Assembly (NCBI RefSeq): GCF_003390325.1
Contig: NZ_QUOK01000001.1
Span: 930,001 to 994,000 of the forward strand
Direction: 5' to 3'
DNA: 64,000 nucleotides
DNA from: Rhodohalobacter sp. SW132
GTDB lineage: Bacteria > Bacteroidota > Rhodothermia > Balneolales > Balneolaceae
How positions within the stretch are numbered: position 1 is the first letter of the stretch; every line of letters begins with the position of its first letter. The notes below the pieces were generated by a model. It did no database searches, was not told the origin of the DNA, and saw only the letters and a list, made by a program, of their open reading frames with translations. Positions 1-7,143 of the stretch are shown piece after piece. The translations under genes and the position numbers were made by a program.

Positions 1-33
1 GTTTTTTCGGTATAATTCACGTGCATCTTCCAA

Positions 34-49
34 TGTTTCACGTGAAACA
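34..49. promoter_or_regulatory. parS: parS centromere site (perfect)
   Basis: The 16-bp palindrome TGTTTCACGTGAAACA matches the classical ParB/Spo0J-binding parS consensus exactly. ParB loads here, spreads, and works with ParA/SMC in chromosome segregation; such sites cluster close to oriC. A second copy lies 34 bp further right and a weaker half-like TTCACGTG lies at about 16-23, so this is a small parS cluster beside mnmG. No parAB genes of chromosomal type are in the window; they may lie to the left. Confidence 0.88.
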
Positions 50-67
50 GAATGTTTTTGAATGGAT

Positions 68-83
68 TGTTTCACGTGAAACC
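68..83. promoter_or_regulatory. parS: parS centromere site (15/16)
   Basis: TGTTTCACGTGAAACC differs from the parS consensus only at the last base. It directly abuts and overlaps by one base the stop codon of mnmG, so the site sits just past the 3' end of that gene. Confidence 0.82.
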
Positions 84-1972
84 TATCGTTTTAAATAAAT
101 CATGAGAACAGAAAGATCGCTTGCGGACACTCCGCTGATCCTCGACGCTTGCCCGATCGTTTCGGGTTTAATTTTTTCAAGCTTAGAACGGCCTTCTGAA
201 GAGAGACTTTTTATTCTCTCGTACTGAATATCCATCGGGATAGGCGCCTCCTCTTTCTGTTTAAGTTCTTCTACCATTTCAAATTCACGCTCGATATATC
301 CGGCATATTTAATCTGTATTTCAACCTGCTCCAATACACGTTCATCGGATGAAATATTTTCTACCTGAGATTTCAACTCTTCATCCGCATCCAAAAGGTG
401 TTGCAGATGAAGTTCCGGTCGGGGTATTAATGATTTTGCTTTTACAGGCTGACTCAGAACAGATGTTCCCTGCTCTTTAAGCATCGGGTCCATTTTTTCT
501 GGCCTGACCGTGTAGCTGCTGATCAAATCATACAGGCGATCGATTTCGTCTTTTTTCTTTTCGAACTGAGCAAAACGCTCTTCATCTATCAATCCGAGTT
601 TACGGCCGAGTGGTGTCAGGCGAAGGTCCGCGTTATCCTGACGTAATAAAATTCGGTGTTCAGCACGCGAGGTAAACATCCGGTACGGCTCTTCTGTCCC
701 CTTGTTGATCAGGTCATCAATCAGCACCCCGATGTACGCTTCCGAACGTTTTAAAACAAAGGGATCTTCATTATGAACAAATCGGGATGCGTTGATACCC
801 GCAATTAATCCCTGGCAAGCCGCCTCTTCATACCCGGTAGTTCCGTTAATTTGTCCGGCAAAGAAAAGTCCGTTAACTGCCTTCGTTTCCAGGCTTCTTT
901 TTACCTGGTATGGCGGAAAATAATCATACTCAATGGCGTAACCCGGCCGGAGCATCACAGCATTTTCAAATCCGGGAATGGTTCGGAGTGCGTGGTACTG
1001 AACATCTTCGGGTAAGGAAGTGGAAAATCCATTCAGATACATCTCATAGGTATCCCACCCTTCCGGTTCCAGAAACAACTGGTGACTGTCTTTATCAGAA
1101 AAACGATCAATCTTATCCTCGATACTCGGGCAATACCTGGGGCCAACAGATTGAATCCGTCCATTAAACATAGGACTTCGATCAAAACCGGTTTTAAGCA
1201 CATCATGTACTTTGGAGTTGGTGTAACCGATCCAGCACGTTAGCTGTTCATCTTTCGATGGGAGTGAATCCGTAGTAAATGAAAATGGATTGGGGTCTTC
1301 ATCCCCGTACTGAATTTCAAGCTGACTGTAGTCAATCGAACGGCCGTCAATTCGGGGTGGTGTTCCGGTTTTTAAGCGCCCGACTTCAAACCCAAGTTTT
1401 TCCAGGGAAGCAGAAATTCCAACGGACGCCCTCTCCCCTGACCGGCCGCCGCCATGCTGACTCTCCCCGATATGAATAAGCCCATTCAAAAACGTACCGC
1501 TTGTAAGAACTACGGAAGATGCCTCAAACGTCTGGCCGGTTTGCGTAACCACGCCGGTAACCTTATCCCCCGAACTGTTAGTGAGAATATCCACAACATT
1601 ATCCTGGCGAAAATGAAGATGATCAATCTGTTCAAGCTGACTTCTCATCAGTTTAGAGTAGAGAGAGCGGTCGCTTTGGCAGCGCGGACTCCACATTGCC
1701 GGACCCTTACTCAAATTCAGCATCCGAAACTGCACCCCGCTTTGATCGCTAACAATGCCGCTCAATCCGCCAAGTGCATCAATCTCACGCACAAGCTGAC
1801 CTTTGGCAACCCCACCCATAGCCGGGTTGCAGGACATCTTGGCAATGGCATCCAGGTTCATTGTAATTAGCAACGTTTTAGCACCGCTTTTTGCAGATGC
1901 GGCCGCAGCCTCACTGCCGGCATGGCCCGCACCCACTACAATAACATCGTAGGCGGGATATAAACTACTCAT
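83..1972 (-). CDS. mnmG: tRNA uridine-5-carboxymethylaminomethyl(34) synthesis enzyme MnmG
   Basis: MnmG (GidA) works with the GTPase MnmE to install the carboxymethylaminomethyl group on wobble uridine 34 of certain tRNAs, using FAD and NADH. The 629-residue length is standard. The N-terminus has the FAD-binding [10 protein letters not shown] dinucleotide motif at residues 14-23, followed by the family-typical CNPAMGG stretch near residue 48, and the C-terminal helical MnmE/tRNA-binding domain ends close to the parS sites. The start is the ATG just before the [10 protein letters not shown] strand. mnmG is commonly origin-linked, which agrees with the neighbouring parS sites. Confident from sequence similarity to the family. 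Confidence 0.97.
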   Translation of the reverse strand: MSSLYPAYDVIVVGAGHAGSEAAAASAKSGAKTLLITMNLDAIAKMSCNPAMGGVAKGQLVREIDALGGLSGIVSDQSGVQFRMLNLSKGPAMWSPRCQSDRSLYSKLMRSQLEQIDHLHFRQDNVVDILTNSSGDKVTGVVTQTGQTFEASSVVLTSGTFLNGLIHIGESQHGGGRSGERASVGISASLEKLGFEVGRLKTGTPPRIDGRSIDYSQLEIQYGDEDPNPFSFTTDSLPSKDEQLTCWIGYTNSKVHDVLKTGFDRSPMFNGRIQSVGPRYCPSIEDKIDRFSDKDSHQLFLEPEGWDTYEMYLNGFSTSLPEDVQYHALRTIPGFENAVMLRPGYAIEYDYFPPYQVKRSLETKAVNGLFFAGQINGTTGYEEAACQGLIAGINASRFVHNEDPFVLKRSEAYIGVLIDDLINKGTEEPYRMFTSRAEHRILLRQDNADLRLTPLGRKLGLIDEERFAQFEKKKDEIDRLYDLISSYTVRPEKMDPMLKEQGTSVLSQPVKAKSLIPRPELHLQHLLDADEELKSQVENISSDERVLEQVEIQIKYAGYIEREFEMVEELKQKEEAPIPMDIQYERIKSLSSEGRSKLEKIKPETIGQASRISGVSASDLSVLMIYLKR

Positions 1973-2108
1973 ATCTCTTTGTTTTTATTCACTTTATAAA
2001 TTTTTATACAAACACTGCACAGAACTGCAAAATACCGTTTATTTTGCAATAGTTAAACGCTTGAAAAAACAGAACATTTTTAGTGAATAATCCAGGTTAA
2101 ATTAAAAT

Positions 2109-3428
2109 ATGTGGTTCAACAAAAAAGAAACGAAATCAGACACAGACTACTTTTCAACCCAATGGATGGAATCGTGGAAAGAGTCGATCAACCAGAGCGA
2201 ACATTACAAAAAAACCGCTGCTACGTGGAATGCTCCGCTGATCCTGAAAATCGAACCCAGGCCTGAATCTTTTGATGACGATTCCGCAATTGGACTTTAC
2301 ATGAACCTCGCTTACGGTGAATGCCTTGAAATGCGGTACGCCCATGAAAATGATACGGACACAACCGACATCATTCTGAAAGCAGATCGTGATACTTGGG
2401 TGAAAATGATTGAGAATAGTAAAGATCCAACTATGGCAATTATGAAAGGTGATATTTCCATAGAAAAAGGTAGCCTGATCACTCTTTCAACTCAGCGAAA
2501 GGCAGCCTCTGCCCTGCTCAAAACTGCGCCATCCATTTACAAGGGCGTTCCGGTTCCGTCAGAAAACATAAGCCCCAAAAAAGAGGCTCCCGATCCAACC
2601 CATAAAACATTTGTCACAACCTCACGCGGACTGAACCATGAAAGCTTTCCTATGAAGCTGTTTCAAAAATCCAAGCAGTTTGGGATCTGGAACCCATCAG
2701 ATATTAACCTGGATGAAGACCGTAAACAGTGGCAAACATTTTCGCCTGAGGAAAAACAGATCATCACGCATCTCTCCGCTCTATTTATGGCCGGTGAAGA
2801 AGCCGTTACCCTCGATCTGCTTCCGCTGATACAGGTGATCGCAAAAGAGGGGCGCATCGAGGAAGAAATCTATCTTACCTCGTTTTTATGGGAAGAAGCA
2901 AAACATACCGAGTTTTTCTCCCGCTATGTTCAGACCGTCATGACCGGAACTCCTGACTTTGAGCAGTTTCATAAACCGATGTATAAAATTCTGTTTTATG
3001 AAAAACTTCCAAAAGCGCTGCACGCCCTCTCGTCCGATTCCTCACCTTCGGCTCAGCTCCATGCCGCCGGAACCTATAATATGATCGTTGAAGGAACACT
3101 CGCAGAAACCGGATACGAAGCCTTTTCCAAAATGCTTACAGAGAATCAGCTTCTTCCCGGAATGCAGGAAGGGATTCTGAAATTGAAGCAGGATGAATCG
3201 AGGCACGTCGCCTACGGTATCTACCTGATCAACCGGCTGCTTGATGAAAACCGGGGCCTTGCCGACGGTTTTGAAGAAACACTGGAAGAGCTGTTGTATG
3301 ATGCCACCAATATCATCATGGAAATTTTTGCTCAGTATGAAATTGTGCCGTTTGGTTTGAAACAGGATTGGTTTTTGGATCACGCCGTGAAACAGTTTCA
3401 GCATCGGATTCGAAAATTGAACCTCTGA
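2109..3428 (+). CDS. SCP2-like domain fused to R2-like ligand-binding oxidase (R2lox)
   Basis: This 439-residue protein has two parts. Residues about 20-140 resemble an SCP2-type sterol/lipid carrier domain. Residues about 175-439 are an R2-like ligand-binding oxidase of the ferritin superfamily, which carries a Mn/Fe cofactor. All six metal ligands can be placed: E231, E263, H266, E328, E363 and H366, in the motifs GEEAV, WEEAKH, VEGTLAE and DESRH. V233 and Y323 sit at the spacing expected for the Val-Tyr ether crosslink that defines R2lox. R2lox binds a long-chain fatty acid in vivo, so a lipid-carrier domain on the same chain makes sense as a substrate-delivery module; that is inference. 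The gene stands alone, with the polymerase gene convergent 10 bp downstream. Confidence 0.85.
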   Translation: MWFNKKETKSDTDYFSTQWMESWKESINQSEHYKKTAATWNAPLILKIEPRPESFDDDSAIGLYMNLAYGECLEMRYAHENDTDTTDIILKADRDTWVKMIENSKDPTMAIMKGDISIEKGSLITLSTQRKAASALLKTAPSIYKGVPVPSENISPKKEAPDPTHKTFVTTSRGLNHESFPMKLFQKSKQFGIWNPSDINLDEDRKQWQTFSPEEKQIITHLSALFMAGEEAVTLDLLPLIQVIAKEGRIEEEIYLTSFLWEEAKHTEFFSRYVQTVMTGTPDFEQFHKPMYKILFYEKLPKALHALSSDSSPSAQLHAAGTYNMIVEGTLAETGYEAFSKMLTENQLLPGMQEGILKLKQDESRHVAYGIYLINRLLDENRGLADGFEETLEELLYDATNIIMEIFAQYEIVPFGLKQDWFLDHAVKQFQHRIRKLNL

Positions 3429-3438
3429 CCGGGTCAAG

Positions 3439-4782
3439 TCAGGAATTCCTTTCCAGAAAGTGGGTGTTTCCCTTAACACGCACCATGGTGTTTGCTTTTG
3501 TGATGTACTGCCGCCCAAACCGGTTTTTAATTTCATCCACCGCCCTGCAACGGGCAACGTGTTCTTTTTCATCAGAAAAAAAGAGGTTCATCTGGCTGGT
3601 TTTATCTATTTGATGTGTTCCGATAACCAGGTTCCGAATCTCCATATTCTTCTCCGCAGCACTTCTGATGATCGGCATAACCGCCTCCATACAGGCCGAA
3701 AAAATATAATCATCAATATTCGTATGGGCGTCAGTGATAAACCGAAATCCCACATCGGGCAGTTCCTGTTTATTAAACCCAACAATGCCGGAAAAACTAT
3801 TGGCCCGGATATTGTATGAGCGCATCCTGTAACAGATCTGCTGGATGGCAACCACAAACTCACCCCGAATTCGATCTACACTGACAGATCCCTCCGAAAA
3901 TGTGTGTCCGTAACTCACGCCGTGTTTCGGTTTATAATTTGCTGAAATTTCATCCATCACCCGACCCTGGTCTTTTCCGGTAATGGTTTGAAAAAGCATC
4001 TTGCCAAAATTAGCGCCAAACAGCCGGATAAACGTTTTCACATTTCCTTTCTCCACCACATCACCAATCGTACGATACCCCTCGGCAAGAATATGCTCGT
4101 ATCTCCTTCTCCCTACTCCCCACACTTCATTCAGCAAAAGCGGGTGAATACGGGCTTTTTCATCTTCATCCGTAAGAACAAGAGTAACCCCTTTTGGTTT
4201 ATGCAATCCGCTGGAAAGTTTTGAATACGTTTTGGACCGGGCCACACCAATCGCGCCGACAAGACCTGTAACATCAAATATTTCCCGCTGAAGCCGATCG
4301 GCATACGCTTTTATCTCGCTCCGCGGGGCATCTTTCATGAACGTTAACTCAATAAAATATTCATCCATTGAATACCGCTCTACAACCGGCGCAAATTTCT
4401 TCATCACCAGGTGTACTTGTTCAGATATAGCTGTGTATGCTCCATAATCCACCTGAAGCATGCACACATACGGACAGAGCTGATACGCTTCGAGCGCACT
4501 CATACCTGTTTTTATGCCAAACGCCCTCGCTTCGTACGATGCCGTGGCGACAATCCCCTTCACGGTACCGTTTTCTTTTCGCCATCCGCCAATGATGAGC
4601 GGAAGCCCGTAGAGATTTTTCCGAAGCTGTTCCACCTGGGCATAGAAACAGGCAAAATCAAAATGGAGATAAAGCCTCTCCTTCCGTGATTTGTACTGAT
4701 GCTCCGGATAAACTGTACTGTAGAGCGTAATACGGTGAACATCGCGTTCCGGCTGATATGAATGCTGTTTGTGTTTCGACAT
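3439..4782 (-). CDS. Y-family (translesion) DNA polymerase, copy 1
   Basis: A 447-residue polymerase of the UmuC/DinB superfamily, expected to copy across damaged template. The catalytic acidic residues are visible: D42 in HFDFACFYAQVEQ and D140-E141 in RYSMDEYF. The finger region SYEARAFGIKTGMS and the helix-hairpin-helix-like EVWGVGRRRYEHI segment follow in the usual order. About 35 extra residues precede the palm. A clear paralogue lies at 34151-35503, and in both places the gene is divergent from a paralogous ~200-residue protein across a conserved 30-bp site. I cannot assign it firmly to the DinB, UmuC or ImuB subfamily. Damage-inducible control is likely but inferred. Confidence 0.88.
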   Translation of the reverse strand: MSKHKQHSYQPERDVHRITLYSTVYPEHQYKSRKERLYLHFDFACFYAQVEQLRKNLYGLPLIIGGWRKENGTVKGIVATASYEARAFGIKTGMSALEAYQLCPYVCMLQVDYGAYTAISEQVHLVMKKFAPVVERYSMDEYFIELTFMKDAPRSEIKAYADRLQREIFDVTGLVGAIGVARSKTYSKLSSGLHKPKGVTLVLTDEDEKARIHPLLLNEVWGVGRRRYEHILAEGYRTIGDVVEKGNVKTFIRLFGANFGKMLFQTITGKDQGRVMDEISANYKPKHGVSYGHTFSEGSVSVDRIRGEFVVAIQQICYRMRSYNIRANSFSGIVGFNKQELPDVGFRFITDAHTNIDDYIFSACMEAVMPIIRSAAEKNMEIRNLVIGTHQIDKTSQMNLFFSDEKEHVARCRAVDEIKNRFGRQYITKANTMVRVKGNTHFLERNS

Positions 4783-4797
4783 TTCGGAAGTTTAAGA

Positions 4798-4827
4798 TTG
4801 ATATGTACAATATATGTGCATAGTTTG
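4798..4827. promoter_or_regulatory. Conserved bidirectional operator/promoter of polymerase cassette, copy 1
   Basis: This 30-bp site lies between the divergent polymerase and partner genes. Its core is an imperfect palindrome, TATGTACA-ATATA-TGTGCATA (7 of 8 arm positions pair), flanked by TTGA and GTTTG. The reverse complement of 34104-34133, in the same place in cassette copy 2, matches it at 27 of 30 positions. The position between two start codons and the palindrome suggest a repressor such as LexA, but no LexA gene is in the window and the protein is not known. Confidence 0.6.
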
Positions 4828-4850
4828 GAATGACCAACAGGAATAAGGTC

Positions 4851-5459
4851 ATGAATACGTTTCCGATTATTGAAATGCTCGCATTTTACAGCAGGTATCA
4901 GCGGCTTGAGAAGCCCTCCTGGAGATCTGCATGCACCCGCCAGCTCCACCGGGTGCGTTCCTGCCACTGTAAAACAGACGGGGGAGTTCGAAAATCGTAT
5001 TACAGTATAGAAACCAAATCGGGTGAAATTATTGACCTGGAGTATAACGAAGAAGAGCTTGTGTGGAACCTCGTTCCATCAGACAGTTACCCCGATCATG
5101 TGGTTGATAAAGTTCTGGTGCTGATTAAAAGGCACAAACATACTCCATCAAGAGCACACCGTGTGATTCCGTACCGATTTGAAATTTTTCCTGAGTCTGA
5201 GCTTCATCAGACAGACAACAGGCCCGCACCCGCACTGGCTCAGCGGGTGGAACCCTTTCGATTTCAATCCGGAAAAATTCCCTCCTCACAAATAATCAAA
5301 ATTGTGACGCGTCACTTGGAAAATGTGATGGTCACTAAACACCTGCACTACGTTGTGGAAACCGATCAGCACAGATTTTTCCACCTCGTGTATATTTTAG
5401 ATGAAGCAGATTGGAGGCTGATGAACGAGGTTGATGAGCAGTTCTTTTTTGTAAAGTGA
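4851..5459 (+). CDS. Conserved partner protein of Y-family polymerase cassette, copy 1
   Basis: A 202-residue soluble protein that I do not recognise as a named family. Its paralogue is at 33471-34079, with strong blocks in common: FP-IEMLAF at the start, RVRSCH, HK-PSRAHR-IPYRFE, FRSGKIPSSQ and TDQHRFFHLVYILDE-DWR near the end. The start here is set by the paralogue (MN-FP) and by AGGAATAAGG upstream; an in-frame ATG at 4830 would add seven residues that the paralogue lacks. Both copies are divergent from a Y-family polymerase and share its operator, so I infer a polymerase accessory or regulatory role. No signal peptide or membrane segment. Confidence 0.75.
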   Translation: MNTFPIIEMLAFYSRYQRLEKPSWRSACTRQLHRVRSCHCKTDGGVRKSYYSIETKSGEIIDLEYNEEELVWNLVPSDSYPDHVVDKVLVLIKRHKHTPSRAHRVIPYRFEIFPESELHQTDNRPAPALAQRVEPFRFQSGKIPSSQIIKIVTRHLENVMVTKHLHYVVETDQHRFFHLVYILDEADWRLMNEVDEQFFFVK

Positions 5460-5544
5460 TAGTCACTGAATGAATAAATGATCTGAAGCACAACGATCAG
5501 GGAATATTTTGATATGTATAGAACGTAAAAAAATAATTTAGGGT

Positions 5545-5590
5545 AAAAAAACTGTAAGGGATATCGCTTTTTTAGATCATACGATTAGAA
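5545..5590 (+). promoter_or_regulatory. Conserved leader of small cassette gene, copy 1
   Basis: The blocks AAAACTGTAAGGGAT and TTTAGATCATACGATTAGA recur almost unchanged at 35644-35685 upstream of the paralogous small gene. The TTTAGATCAT block is 43 bp from the start codon in both copies, although the surrounding DNA has diverged. That points to a promoter or activator site. GTAAGGG followed downstream by CGATTAG could be an ECF-sigma promoter, but the spacing is longer than usual. Confidence 0.55.
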
Positions 5591-5623
5591 AGGAGTAACT
5601 ATCACTAATTAGCCATCACGACA

Positions 5624-5815
5624 ATGACCGAAGACATCAGAATGACAAAAGAGATTGACAATTTTGTACGGGGTGATATGGATATAGATAACGCAATCCT
5701 GCTGCTGCAACAAATATCTAAATCCGATAAGTGGATTGATCATCTTTTACTTGAAATGGAGCTTTCCGAGTATTATACGACTTCAACAAGAAAAGTGTAT
5801 TCATCATTGAATTGA
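5624..5815 (+). CDS. Small acidic helical protein of polymerase cassette, copy 1
   Basis: A 63-residue protein, paralogous to the 55-residue product of 35720-35887. They share MTE-IRMT, IHNFV/IDNFV, an A-x-L-x4-IS-S centre and WID-LL-EMEL-EY. The pattern is amphipathic helices with many acidic residues. The centre slightly resembles the N-terminal helical segment of anti-sigma factors, but there is no zinc motif and I would not assign that. The same leader precedes both copies, and both follow the polymerase/partner genes, so it belongs to the cassette. Here it follows the partner gene; in copy 2 it follows the polymerase. Confidence 0.7.
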   Translation: MTEDIRMTKEIDNFVRGDMDIDNAILLLQQISKSDKWIDHLLLEMELSEYYTTSTRKVYSSLN

Positions 5816-6299
5816 ATTAAATCCAAAACAGAATCAGAGCTTCCTCTGAACGTAAGCTTATATTGGCTTTGTTTTTTTTGGATTTTAGATACAATTTTTT
5901 GAAGCGGTTTAACGCAACCTTGCACCCGATTCAGAAGGGTCTTGCCGAACATGCCATACGGTCTGAATATAGATCGTGGCCTCTTATATACGTATCCGGT
6001 ATATAACCCGGTAATTTCCGAGCATCAGTTCACGCAAGTTCGGGTCATTATATTCTGGCACAATTCTTCCTGATTCCGGTTGATCAATAAGCTGATCGGT
6101 TTTCTCAATAACCTGAGTTCTATTCTAAAATTGAGTAAAAAAAGTGGTTGATACGGCCTAAAAGGGCGTGCAACAAAGAATATTATCCTCAATACTGTCA
6201 TACCGGACTTTGATCCGCTCATCTTTTCCCCGCGAAGCGATATCTCTTGCCAACGAACGAATCCGCACTGCCTGCCCCGACCATTCGGGGAACCGCTGG
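5816..6299. other. Intergenic stretch with decayed toxin genes
   Basis: No intact gene. On the minus strand 5909-6115 reads as the end of a ParE/RelE-type toxin. A further minus-strand reading at about 6130-6300 gives an open frame with a basic, helical sequence (including SLARDIASRGKDERIKVRYDSIEDNIL in separate pieces) that ends at a stop and has no recognisable family. I read the area as a graveyard of toxin-antitoxin-like genes beside the intact higBA pair. Confidence 0.45.
5909..6115 (-). pseudogene. Remnant of ParE/RelE-type toxin
   Basis: Translating the minus strand from 6115 gives the C-terminal part of a ParE/RelE-fold toxin: P-x-S-GR-VPE, then NLREL-x-GNYRVIYRIR, then the strand IYIQTVWHVRQDP. 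An in-frame TAA interrupts it between RIRI and EATIYIQ, and the N-terminal part is lost behind another stop. The residues after the stop still read as the family's last strand, so the break is recent. No intact antitoxin partner is seen. Confidence 0.6.
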
Positions 6300-6590
6300 T
6301 TAAGCCTGAACAGCCTTAAGAGATTTGATATGCCTTTCTGGACGATTTAATGACAAATCGTGCATAGATTGCAAATTCAGCCAGAATTCAGGGGAGGTAT
6401 CGAATGCCTCTGACAGCAACCAGGCTGTATCCGGTGAGATTCCCCTTTTGCCTCTTACAATTTCGTTAATCCGCTGAATGGGGATTTCTAAATGGTCTGC
6501 CAATGCCTTCTGGGTTAGTCCCATTGGCTCAAGATATTCTTTGAGCAGGATGGTTCCGGGATGTGTTGTTACTCTGTTTTTTGGAATCAT
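6300..6590 (-). CDS. higA: HigA-type antitoxin, XRE-family helix-turn-helix
   Basis: A 96-residue DNA-binding antitoxin that neutralises HigB and represses its own operon. The family signature is clear: HPGTILLKEYLEPMGLTQ at the start, the helix-turn-helix LTQKALADHLEIPIQRINEIVRGKRGIS at about 25-52, and the DTSPEFWLNLQ tail at about 70. It lies 19 bp downstream of higB on the same strand, the usual toxin-first order of this family. Length is normal. Confidence 0.93.
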   Translation of the reverse strand: MIPKNRVTTHPGTILLKEYLEPMGLTQKALADHLEIPIQRINEIVRGKRGISPDTAWLLSEAFDTSPEFWLNLQSMHDLSLNRPERHIKSLKAVQA

Positions 6591-6609
6591 ATTGATTCAC
6601 CTGTTCTGT

Positions 6610-6903
6610 TTAATAGTGATAATCTACAATGGCTACATCATGAGCACTGGAATCCTGCCAGCGGAATACGATTCTCCATTGGGCATTGATTCGCATACTA
6701 TGATAGCCTTTATAATCTCCACGCAAAGCTTCTAATCGATTTCCTGGTGGTGATCGCAAATCATCCAAGGTGGTAGCCGCATTCAGTATATCCAGTTTAT
6801 AAGTGGCGGATTCAAGAATTTGGGTCGGAAGTCTTCTGACCTTGCTGCTTGAGTTGCCATGAAACAGATCTGATGTTGCCTTATCTCCAAATGATTTGAT
6901 CAT
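6610..6903 (-). CDS. higB: HigB-type toxin (RelE superfamily mRNA interferase)
   Basis: A 97-residue ribosome-dependent endoribonuclease of the RelE/HigB family. It begins with the typical MIKSFGDKATSDLFHG, has the L-x-L-x-x-A-x-x-L-x-DL centre, and ends with the RL-x-L-x-GDY-x-G-x-H-S-x-R-IN-QWRIVFRW strand set and the VDYH C-terminus. First gene of the two-gene operon with higA. Looks intact. Confidence 0.93.
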   Translation of the reverse strand: MIKSFGDKATSDLFHGNSSSKVRRLPTQILESATYKLDILNAATTLDDLRSPPGNRLEALRGDYKGYHSMRINAQWRIVFRWQDSSAHDVAIVDYHY

Positions 6904-6955
6904 TCTTTAAATTAATGGATTAACGGTATCCATGCAACTCTCTTGTTTTTAAGGG

Positions 6956-7048
6956 CATAACGTCCCAGCATTTAAGCGGCGAGTCAAGTTGTTAAAATTA
7001 AGGTTTCGAACCGTAAACGAGTCCGCTTGGAATGCCTTGTTATAGGGC
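6956..7048 (-). repeat. attC-like imperfect palindrome downstream of the HerA-type gene
   Basis: Two arms face each other: GCATAACG with GCATTTAAGCGG at the left and CCGCTTGGAATGC with GTTATAGG at the right. The right arm's complement gives ATAAC, GCATT and AAGCGG in the same order, with asymmetric bulges, which resembles an integron attC recombination site. It lies just past the 3' end of the 7144-9243 gene, where a cassette attC would be. The core boxes do not fit the consensus strictly and no integron integrase is present. A T-arm-like GGTTTCGAACC in the middle is an alternative reading. Confidence 0.35.
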
Positions 7049-7143
7049 GCTTTTTGGGATTGGTTTGAAATTATTCTGAGTCTCCGCTATGAAACGTGTC
7101 CCGAAGGGCATGTTTTATAACGAATGTTGTGCTTTCGTGATTT

